Shown here: piece after piece, positions 26,252-33,569 of the stretch
Layout of the letters: each line of letters starts with the position of its first letter
How positions within the stretch are numbered: position 1 is the first letter of the stretch
Assembly: GCA_964565645.1 (NCBI GenBank)
Contig: CAZMFQ010000005.1
Coordinates: forward strand, 62,001 to 126,000
Reading direction: 5' to 3'
Length of the DNA: 64,000 nt
Origin: JAHIQC01 sp964565645
GTDB taxonomy: Bacteria > Actinomycetota > Coriobacteriia > Anaerosomatales > JAHIQC01
Notes under the pieces: model-generated
Told to the model about the DNA's origin: nothing
The model's database searches: none
What the model saw: the letters and a program-made list of their open reading frames with translations, nothing else
Made by a program: the position numbers and the translations under genes

Positions 26252-29200
26252 CTATGGGATATAGCCCAGGGCGGTCGTGTAGATCGGCTGCGGCAGCGCA
26301 GCGGCACCGCCGATGGCGGAGACGTAGCCGAGAAGGGGGTTCTCAGACACGATCGCCTGGATCTCGGGCACCGGGGCGCTATCGACCGGATTGGTCAGCA
26401 TGAGCGGACGCCAGCGTCCCATGTAGCTGGCCGCAAAGACCCCTCCGGCGAGCGCATCAGGGTAGTTCGCGCCGCTGGCGATGTACATGCCGTCTATCCC
26501 CGCGGGCGCCAGGCCCGCCGCATCACGGCCCCAGTCTATGATCAACTTGGCGGTCGCGTAGCGACTCGTTCCGGCAAGCCGCGGGACCGCGGCACTCGAC
26601 AGCGAAAGCTGGGTCATGACGGTCGTGCGGACCGCGTCTGAGACCGCGCCCGTACCGCCGCAGACCACCACCCGAGTGGGTTTGTAGGTCTTTAGCTCGG
26701 CAAGCGTCTCAGCCGGAAGCTCGGTGGGTTTCGTGAGAAGGATCGGCGCCTTCATCGCCGCCGCTAGGCTCGATGCCGCAAGAGCGTCCGGAAAGTTCGT
26801 GCCCGTGGCGAGAAAGACGGTCTTGGAGGCGGTCGGGTCGGCGTCCACCCGCTTGGCGACTTCCGCGGCCGTCGCGTAACGGCTCGTGCCGGACACCGGT
26901 ATCACCGTCAGCCCGGCACCGGTGAGCTGCTGCCGGGGCAACGTGCCGACGACCGAGGTCCCGCCGATCACGTACGCCTTCGTGGCCCCCAGCCGAGCGA
27001 TCTCGGTCATGACTTCTGCGGGGACACCGTCCGCTCGCACGAGCAGGAGCGGGCCGCCGACGCTTGCCGCGAGCGCGGAAGCTGACAGCGCATCGGCGTA
27101 CCCATAGGCCGTCGCGATGACGACCGAATCAGCACTCGGGAAGGCGGCCGCGCTCAGCTTGACGGCCGTCTCGGTGCGCGAGGCCCCGTAGAAGCGGTCC
27201 TTGACGACAGTCGTCGAAGCCGAGGACGCCACACGGATACTGTCCACCCAGCCTGTTCCGGCACCGCACACCCCGTCGACCTGGAACGTGACGGACTTGT
27301 CGCCGAGCGAGGTGGGCGTCGGCACGCTGCCGAACAGCGTCGCCGAGGAGCCCGCAGCGACGCTGGACTCACTGAGCGCCGACTCGGTCGTGCCGATCTT
27401 GAGAAGTCCGCTGAGGTCCAGCGCGACGTCTCCCGTGTTCGTGACGGTGACCTGATACGCCGAACGCTTGCCGGCGCTCACGCCGCGCGTGGCCGGTGAG
27501 ACGCTCACGGACATCGCCGGCGTATAGACCTGCAATCCCGCGGATGCGTTGGCGGTCACCTGAGTGCCGGAGGCGTCACCGGTCACACTCGCATTGAGTA
27601 CGACATGGCCCGCGCCGGCCTGAGCCGTGTACGTCTCATGGACCGTGGTGCTCTGATGGGCGGCCAGCGGACCGAGCGGTCCCGCCACCACCGTCGCGCC
27701 CCTCGCGAGTTCGATGCCTGAGATCGCGACATCGCCCGTATTGGTGATGGTGTACGCGAGGTCGGTGGGTTGCCCCGCTGCGACCACGTCGGGAGCGGCG
27801 ATCATGGCGAGCGCCACACTGCGCCCGAGCGGCGGCACGGCGCGCACCCACACGGTCGCCTGCTTGGCGTCGCTCGTGTTGCCCGCGTTGTCCTCGGCGG
27901 TGTAGTTGACGGTGTAGGTCCCCGGCGTCGAGATGCTGAAGCTCGCCGAGGAGCCGAGCGTGTGCACCGGGGCCCCGGCGCCGATCGTATAGTCGATCGC
28001 CTTCACGCCGGAATGCGCATCTGTCGCCGAGAGGGTGACGGTGGCCGTGCCCTCATACCCGCCCGCAGCGGCATCGTCGGTGGCGACCGGCTTGTCGAGG
28101 TCGACGAGTACCGCCAGATTGCGCGTCGCGCCCATCTGTGTGGCGTCCTTGGCCGCGACGTGCGCGTACCAGGTCCCACTCGTGGTCGCGGTGCCGGTAC
28201 CCGAGGTGGCGATGGTGTTCTGCGTGCTCACGGTGGTCGAGGGGTTCTGGTCGAACAGAAGCCCGTAGCCCGTGATCCCCGTGCCTGTAGCGGTCCACGC
28301 AAGGGCGACGCTCGAGTTCTTGCCCCACACCCCGACCGGGTGACTGGAGGACGTGAGCGAGGTCACCACGGGAGCGGCAGGAGGCGGCACGGCGCGCACC
28401 CACACGGTCGCCTGCTTGGCGACGCTCGTGTTGCCCGCGTTGTCCTCGGCGGTGTAGTTGACGGTGTACGTCCCCGGCGTCGAGATGCTGAAGCTCGCCG
28501 AGGAGCCGAGCGTGTGTACCGGGGCGCCGGCGCCGATCGTGTAGTCGATCGCCTTCACACCGGAATGCGCATCGGTCGCCGAGAGGGTGACGGTGGCCGT
28601 GCCCTCATACCCGCCCGCAGCGACATCGTCGGTGGCGACCGGCTTGTCGAGGTCGACGAGCACCGCAAGATGACGGGTCGAACTCCACTGGTTCGCGCCG
28701 TCCTTGGCCGCGACGTGTGCGTACCAGGTCCCGCTCGTGGTCGCGGTACCGGTGCCCGAAGTGGCGGTGGTGTTCTGCGTGCTGACAGCCGTTGACGGAC
28801 TCTGGTCGAAGGTGAGCCCGTAGCCGGTGATGTCCGTTCCTGTGGCGGCCCATGCGAGAGCGACGCTCGAAGCCTTCCCCCATACGCCGACAGGGTGGCT
28901 GGAGGAAGCAAGGGCGGTCATGACAGGCGCCGGAGGGAGTGCTGCCCGCACGCCGAGCACCTCAGTGGTGCTGCCATACCTCGCAGCGTCGGCGCCAGAG
29001 CCATACGGAACGACCATGTAGCGGTAGTAGGTTCCTGCCGCCGGGACCGTGGTGTCGGTGAAACTCGTCGCGGAGTCCGCGAGCCGACCGCTCAGGGTGA
29101 GTTCGGTCCAGGGATCCTCAGGCAATGCGGTCTGCGCCTTGCGCCATACGCGATACGAGATGGTTCGTGACTCGGCGGTCGCACTACCCATCGCGTTGCG

Positions 29201-29935
29201 GGGTCGGACCCAAGAGAGTTGGATTCCCGTGGGAACGCTAGTGGCCGCAAGACTCGCTACGGGGCCGAACATGTAGCCGCGGATCGCGAAGTCGTCGATG
29301 GTTGCACCCTGGCCCTCCGTGGGAGAACCCGCGCCCTCCAAGTGATTGTTGAACTCGACCCGCACCTCGCCCGCCACACGGGAGAGGCTCTTCTCATTGA
29401 GACTGTGGGTCTTGTACGTCCAGGCGGAGACCGTGTTGTAGTGGATGGAGGACGTCCACGTCGACAGATCGGGGGTGCTGCCCAGCGGACCCCACTGCAT
29501 GTTGAAGGCCGAGCCGTCGGATGCACCGACAGACGGCATGAGGTAGTAGTAGTCGATGCTGCTCGAGTAGTAATCCGCAAGCTCCGGTATCGACACGATG
29601 ACCTGTCCGGACGTGTCGTATCCGTAGGTCGGGTAGTTGAAACTCGCGTAGTTGGTGACCGTGTCCCACTGAGAACACCAGAGTCCGTAGCCCGTCGTCC
29701 CTCGACGCGAGCGATTCTCGAAACCCCATATGTAACGATTGCCTACGCCGTAGAACGGGTTGGGGTTGGAGCGGCGCGTCATCCACGACGGCAGTGCACC
29801 CGAGTTGAAGTCGGTGCTCTTGATCAACTCGGGGCCGGTCGGTGGCTGCGGATCCACAGCAAGAGCCGTCTGCGGGGAGATCACGATTCCCGACAGCAGG
29901 AGCGAGAGTACGAGAAGGCTTCTCACGAATCGCAT
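26252..29935 (-). CDS. Large surface protein: Ig-like modules, CARDB-like domain and cell-wall-binding-2 repeats
   Basis: 1,227 residues. A signal peptide (MRFVRSLLVLSLLLSGIVI, to TALA-V) is followed by an aromatic-rich N-terminal domain (about 40-235) that resembles MAM/jelly-roll surface domains. A fibronectin-like domain comes next (about 240-335, LSWVRPRN). Two nearly identical Ig-like modules follow (about 335-515 and 518-700), then a CARDB-like domain (about 705-885). The C-terminus has three cell-wall-binding-2 repeats (about 895-1227, with AVKLSAAAFPSADSVVIATA, SRYATAAEVAKRV and TSRYATAKLI). Those repeats bind secondary wall polymers in Gram-positive bacteria. The gene follows the TPR membrane protein gene and is the hydrogenase-module counterpart of the protein at 1-2171. 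It might tether the electron-transfer apparatus to the wall, which is inference only. Confidence 0.9.
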   Translation of the reverse strand: MRFVRSLLVLSLLLSGIVISPQTALAVDPQPPTGPELIKSTDFNSGALPSWMTRRSNPNPFYGVGNRYIWGFENRSRRGTTGYGLWCSQWDTVTNYASFNYPTYGYDTSGQVIVSIPELADYYSSSIDYYYLMPSVGASDGSAFNMQWGPLGSTPDLSTWTSSIHYNTVSAWTYKTHSLNEKSLSRVAGEVRVEFNNHLEGAGSPTEGQGATIDDFAIRGYMFGPVASLAATSVPTGIQLSWVRPRNAMGSATAESRTISYRVWRKAQTALPEDPWTELTLSGRLADSATSFTDTTVPAAGTYYRYMVVPYGSGADAARYGSTTEVLGVRAALPPAPVMTALASSSHPVGVWGKASSVALAWAATGTDITGYGLTFDQSPSTAVSTQNTTATSGTGTATTSGTWYAHVAAKDGANQWSSTRHLAVLVDLDKPVATDDVAAGGYEGTATVTLSATDAHSGVKAIDYTIGAGAPVHTLGSSASFSISTPGTYTVNYTAEDNAGNTSVAKQATVWVRAVPPPAAPVVTSLTSSSHPVGVWGKNSSVALAWTATGTGITGYGLLFDQNPSTTVSTQNTIATSGTGTATTSGTWYAHVAAKDATQMGATRNLAVLVDLDKPVATDDAAAGGYEGTATVTLSATDAHSGVKAIDYTIGAGAPVHTLGSSASFSISTPGTYTVNYTAEDNAGNTSDAKQATVWVRAVPPLGRSVALAMIAAPDVVAAGQPTDLAYTITNTGDVAISGIELARGATVVAGPLGPLAAHQSTTVHETYTAQAGAGHVVLNASVTGDASGTQVTANASAGLQVYTPAMSVSVSPATRGVSAGKRSAYQVTVTNTGDVALDLSGLLKIGTTESALSESSVAAGSSATLFGSVPTPTSLGDKSVTFQVDGVCGAGTGWVDSIRVASSASTTVVKDRFYGASRTETAVKLSAAAFPSADSVVIATAYGYADALSASALAASVGGPLLLVRADGVPAEVMTEIARLGATKAYVIGGTSVVGTLPRQQLTGAGLTVIPVSGTSRYATAAEVAKRVDADPTASKTVFLATGTNFPDALAASSLAAAMKAPILLTKPTELPAETLAELKTYKPTRVVVCGGTGAVSDAVRTTVMTQLSLSSAAVPRLAGTSRYATAKLIIDWGRDAAGLAPAGIDGMYIASGANYPDALAGGVFAASYMGRWRPLMLTNPVDSAPVPEIQAIVSENPLLGYVSAIGGAAALPQPIYTTALGYIP
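27834..28936 (-). repeat. Two near-identical ~550-bp tandem repeats encoding Ig-like modules
   Basis: Positions about 27834-28383 and 28387-28936 encode the same Ig-like unit with only scattered substitutions. Long runs are identical, for example around the ACCCACACGGTCGCCTGCTT segments that start each unit. High identity implies recent duplication or gene conversion. Related but more diverged units lie at about 30-566 and 570-1093 in the other surface protein gene. Confidence 0.85.
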
Positions 29936-29954
29936 GGCGACACCGTCCGTTGTA

Positions 29955-30752
29955 CTAGCGGGCTGCGGGAAGCGCGGCGGCGGCTGCGAGCGCGTCGTCG
30001 AGCAGGGTCGCGGGGGCGGGTCCGTCGGTCGTCACGATGACCTCGAAGGCGAACCGTCCCCTGCTGAACGAGACCGTCGCGAACCTGACTCCGTCAGTCC
30101 CGAAGTACGCGGGGATCCCATTGACATCGACGTCCGCCCCGTTCTGGGGGTACGCCGTCTTGCTCACTGATGACACGAAGCCCTTCGCGCCCGACACATC
30201 CTTGCGGTCGCGAACGACGAAGACCACACGCTTGACACGACGCAAGGGTCCGCCGGTGGTCGGATCTGCGGGCACCTGCGCCTCGGCAGCGGTGACCTGG
30301 TCCATACCGAGCTCGTATCCGGCGACCGTGGCGGGCAGGAGTGTACCGAGGTCTGCGACGGGAGCGGTGTAGCCGGCGTCAGGGTCGGTGACGGGCGTGA
30401 CCGGCCCATCCCCGCCACCGTCGCCAGTATTGCCGGTGGCCGGCTTCTTCTCGATCTTGTCCAGCTCCGCCGATGCCCGGGTGTTCGCGGGATCGAGTTC
30501 CAAAGCGCGGCCGAAGAGCCGGGCCGCCTCCGTGGTGTCGCCGCTCTCGAGCGCGGACATCCCGTCTGAGTACATGCGCTCGCTGCGCTGGGTCGAACTC
30601 AGTTGCAGTGCGACATCGTCCGACTTCTTTGCCTGGCCCAGCGCTGAGATCATGAGCAGGATGCCTGCGAGCGCGACCACGCTGATCACGAACCACAGGA
30701 TCGTGGTACGCCTCTTGGCCTTCGTGGTCTTCTGCAGATCCGTCCGAGTCAT
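29955..30752 (-). CDS. Membrane protein with short TPR and conserved C-terminal domain
   Basis: Residues about 17-38 form one transmembrane helix (TTILWFVISVVALAGILLMI). A TPR-like pair follows (MSALESGDTTEAARLFGRALELDPANTRA), then a Gly/Pro-rich linker and a C-terminal domain of about 140 residues with VKRVVFVVRDRKDVSGAK and a mixed beta region. The linker plus C-terminal domain plan matches the lipoprotein at 2168-3010, so the two are probably homologous with different membrane anchors. It starts 3 bp after the ATPase-like gene and ends 19 bp before the surface-protein gene. Function unknown; the recurrence in both modules argues for a role in assembling or anchoring the external machinery. 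Confidence 0.8.
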   Translation of the reverse strand: MTRTDLQKTTKAKRRTTILWFVISVVALAGILLMISALGQAKKSDDVALQLSSTQRSERMYSDGMSALESGDTTEAARLFGRALELDPANTRASAELDKIEKKPATGNTGDGGGDGPVTPVTDPDAGYTAPVADLGTLLPATVAGYELGMDQVTAAEAQVPADPTTGGPLRRVKRVVFVVRDRKDVSGAKGFVSSVSKTAYPQNGADVDVNGIPAYFGTDGVRFATVSFSRGRFAFEVIVTTDGPAPATLLDDALAAAAALPAAR

Positions 30753-30755
30753 TCC

Positions 30756-32051
30756 CTAGCCTTCGCGTTCCACCAGGTCCTCGATGGCAGCGGCTGCCGC
30801 CGTCGCGAACGCCGAAAGGTCGTTGGCGGCATCGTCTCCCAAGGTATCAAGCAAGCCCTGCGCCGAGATGCCGGGTTCGACGCCCGGGATCGTCGCGCAT
30901 GCCATCCAAGACTCGACGATCTCCGGCGCCAGTTCGTTGCCCTTGATCTTCGAGAGGTTCGGGAAGTCCCACATCATCCTGTTCGATCCGCCGAACATCT
31001 CATCCATCTCGGGCGCCTCGCCCGTGTTGACCATGAAGACCATGATGGCGTCGGACCCGAGCAGGAGGCGCATCTCCGAAAGCGCGCCTACGTACTTTGC
31101 TCGCAGCTCCTCGGGCATGATGTTCCAGTTGTCGTATCCGTCGAAGACTATGACGACGCGACGGAACCTCAGGTTCGCGAGGCGCGCGAGCACCTTGAGC
31201 GTCTTGCGGGGAGCCTTGGTGATCTTGAGCTCTTCGGAAAGTGGGCCCGCACCACGGTCGGCGTACACCCGGATTCCACGCGCGATGACCGGCGAGAGCG
31301 TCTTGCGCGCGAGCGCCACGAGGTATTCGAAGATGGGGTCGGGCATGTCCGTGACAGCCTCTACGACCTCTTCATCCTCGTCAACGAACTCGATCGGCTC
31401 CGGGATCTTGGAGGTCGTCTCGTCGTCCTCGACCGAGGAATCGTTCTCCTCGGGCTCTTCCTCGAGGTTGGCCGGCCTGAGGTCGACCGGCGGATTCACT
31501 TCGATGGCGCGGAACATCACGTTCGGGCCGAGCACCTCAGCGAGCGCCTCGAGCGGGTCTGCGTCGAACTCCGCCGCGAAATCATCCCAGAGCGCCTCGG
31601 CAGCTTCCCACTCGGGGAGTTCCGTGTCCGGGGTCGCGATGTAGGGCGACAGCCATGCCGCGAGCGTACGGTCGAAGGAGCGCGTAGCCAGCCGCTCGGC
31701 GATCACGTTGAGTACGCTGCGGATGCGGCCCACCTTCGCCGCGAACAACTGCACGTACGCATGCAAGACGTTGAGATCCTCGTCCTGCAGGAGGGACTTC
31801 TCCGTCTCTATGAGCGCCGAGCGATGATACGAGCCGTGGACCTGGTCCGACTTCTCGAGCCAGAACGTAGCTCCCCTGTCCGCCGTCGCCGCAGCGTCGA
31901 CCGCGGCGAGCAACATGTTGGCCTGGGACTGGATCTCCAGCGCCATCGGCAAGTCTTCGGTGTCTCGATGGCGCCTGTCAAGGTAGGGGTTGGCGATGAT
32001 GCCGAGAGGACGATAGCGCCCCACGGTCGGCTGCTGCTCCACGTTATCCAT
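30756..32051 (-). CDS. ATPase-like protein with apparent loss of the Walker A motif
   Basis: 431 residues, no signal peptide or membrane helix, so cytoplasmic. The N-terminal RYRPLGIIANPY resembles the start of some STAND/AAA-type ATPases. A Walker-B-like strand is clear (RRVVIVFDGYDNW, about residue 305), followed by a sensor-like strand (DAIMVFMVNTG). I find no GxxxxGK(S/T) P-loop anywhere; where one would be expected the sequence reads ADRGATFWLEKSD. The centre (about 185-225) is very acidic (EEEPEENDSSVEDDE). It starts the operon that ends with the surface protein, after the hairpin that follows the hexaheme cytochrome gene. A pseudo-ATPase regulator or scaffold is my best guess; an unrelated fold is possible. 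Confidence 0.7.
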   Translation of the reverse strand: MDNVEQQPTVGRYRPLGIIANPYLDRRHRDTEDLPMALEIQSQANMLLAAVDAAATADRGATFWLEKSDQVHGSYHRSALIETEKSLLQDEDLNVLHAYVQLFAAKVGRIRSVLNVIAERLATRSFDRTLAAWLSPYIATPDTELPEWEAAEALWDDFAAEFDADPLEALAEVLGPNVMFRAIEVNPPVDLRPANLEEEPEENDSSVEDDETTSKIPEPIEFVDEDEEVVEAVTDMPDPIFEYLVALARKTLSPVIARGIRVYADRGAGPLSEELKITKAPRKTLKVLARLANLRFRRVVIVFDGYDNWNIMPEELRAKYVGALSEMRLLLGSDAIMVFMVNTGEAPEMDEMFGGSNRMMWDFPNLSKIKGNELAPEIVESWMACATIPGVEPGISAQGLLDTLGDDAANDLSAFATAAAAAIEDLVEREG

Positions 32052-32156
32052 ACTTGCGCTCCGTAGGATCGGTTCCGGTCAGTTGTGACGCCGCCCTGTG
32101 GGCGGGGCTGATTCCTGTTCGAGAGTAGCGCACCGGGCGCAGGAGAGGTAACACAG

Positions 32157-32190
32157 GAGGGGCCCCGGACCCTACGGTCCGGGGCCCCTC
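32157..32190. terminator. Perfect 15-bp GC hairpin after the second hexaheme cytochrome gene
   Basis: The arms GAGGGGCCCCGGACC and GGTCCGGGGCCCCTC pair over 15 bp around CTAC, 47 bp past the cytochrome stop. It lacks a U-run in either direction, like the hairpin at 4449-4479 after the other hexaheme gene. It may end the hydrogenase operon or protect its 3' end. Confidence 0.6.
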
Positions 32191-32236
32191 TCTACGAAGC
32201 CTGCGACTTCACGTCGTCATGCCGCGATAGCGAGTG

Positions 32237-33550
32237 CTACTTGTTATGGCAACGCTCGCAAACGCCGCGGTTGTCGGCACGCAGAAGCGCGCTCGTGAAG
32301 TTCGGGTTGACGCCACTAGTGGTCGGCTGGGCCGTACGAACCGGATACCAGACCGTGCCGTTGGTGGAATCGAGGCTGGCCTCGGCCCAACCGGTCATGT
32401 CCACGGAGGAACCGTGAGCACGATGGCAGGTGAGGCAACCCATGTAGTCGGTGAACGTCCAGCCACCATCGCGGAACTCGCTGATCGTGCTGCCGGAAGC
32501 GGCGGCACGCTCAAGCGGGATGACCGAGTCGGTGACGACCACGCTGTTGAGAACCAGCGTGTCGGCACTCGTGCCGGTGCCGGCCACAAGCGAGACGTTC
32601 ACGGGGTGACGGTGGAAGTTCTGCGCGGGCAGCTGGCCACCGCCGGAGGCAGCCGTGAAGGCCGCACCGTAGTCGTAGGTGCCCGGGCCACCGACCGCGA
32701 CGTGGTCGTTGCGGACCGCGTAGCGCTCGTGACAACCGGCGCACCAACCGCTGATGCCCTGATCCTGGATCGCGGCGGCAGCGTACTGCGGCTGGGTGTA
32801 GTTCGGACGGTACGTCGCCATCTGGGCGGCGCCGGCCTCATGCTTGCGCCAGCCGACTGCCGGGTAGTTGACCTCGGCAGAGGTGACGAACGGGGTCGGG
32901 GTGTTGTCGTCGATGTAGCCACCGACGGTGTTCCCGTTGACCGAGTCCTTCAGCAGGCGGTAGTTCGAGCTGCCGTGAGGATCGTGGCAGTTCGTGCAGG
33001 TCAGGTTCGCCGATGCGGGAACCGTGTTGCCGTCGCCCCACATGGGATCGGTCGCCAGACCGAGATCCATGTCGTGAGCAGAGGTCGAGACCTTGTAGTT
33101 CTGCGCGCCGACGGTACCGACCGGCATGATGGTGAAGCCACCACCGTTGAGGGTCGCGTCGAACGTGGAGAGCGTCTGATACTCGACCGCCACGCCGCCA
33201 TTGTTGGCGCCGGGGAGCTGACCGGCGGCACCCGAGGGGCCGCTGTCAAAGACGCCCGCGACGACGTTGGTGGAGGCGCCAGGAGCGGCGTCACCGTGGC
33301 AAGCGTTGCAGAACTCGCTCATGTCGGTAGCGGTACCGATGAGCAACGCGCTGCGCTCCGCCGTGACAAGCGGATTCTCGGACACCCAGGTGACCTCAGA
33401 GAACGAGGTGTGAGCGCGGTGACAACCGGCACATGCGTCCGTGTCGTCGGTGTACCCACCGTGAGGACCGAAGTTGGCGTAGGCGACACCACTGAACGCG
33501 AACGTCAGGGCGAGGGCCAGAACCAGAACGAGACTTACTCTCTTCAACAT
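32237..33550 (-). CDS. OmcS-like secreted hexaheme c-type cytochrome (hydrogenase module)
   Basis: ATG 33550 (MLKRVSLVLVL) follows AGGAGGTGAAG and begins a signal peptide ending AYA-N; the much longer open frame upstream is a shadow of the hydrogenase gene. There are six CxxCH motifs: CAGCH, CNACH, CTNCH, CAGCH, CLTCH and CERCH. They show the same OmcS-like layout as the protein at 4518-5732: NFGPHGGY at the mature N-terminus, CHRAH at heme 1, CHDPHGSSNYR at heme 3, ISGWCAGCH at heme 4, an HRHPVNV motif, CLTCHRAHGSS at heme 5 and a C-terminal CERCHNK. The two paralogues align along their whole length. It lies 19 bp after the hydrogenase large-subunit gene, so it should receive electrons from H2 oxidation. 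Polymerisation into a filament is predicted, not shown. Confidence 0.86.
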   Translation of the reverse strand: MLKRVSLVLVLALALTFAFSGVAYANFGPHGGYTDDTDACAGCHRAHTSFSEVTWVSENPLVTAERSALLIGTATDMSEFCNACHGDAAPGASTNVVAGVFDSGPSGAAGQLPGANNGGVAVEYQTLSTFDATLNGGGFTIMPVGTVGAQNYKVSTSAHDMDLGLATDPMWGDGNTVPASANLTCTNCHDPHGSSNYRLLKDSVNGNTVGGYIDDNTPTPFVTSAEVNYPAVGWRKHEAGAAQMATYRPNYTQPQYAAAAIQDQGISGWCAGCHERYAVRNDHVAVGGPGTYDYGAAFTAASGGGQLPAQNFHRHPVNVSLVAGTGTSADTLVLNSVVVTDSVIPLERAAASGSTISEFRDGGWTFTDYMGCLTCHRAHGSSVDMTGWAEASLDSTNGTVWYPVRTAQPTTSGVNPNFTSALLRADNRGVCERCHNK

Positions 33551-33569
33551 CTTCACCTCCTGTGGGTAT

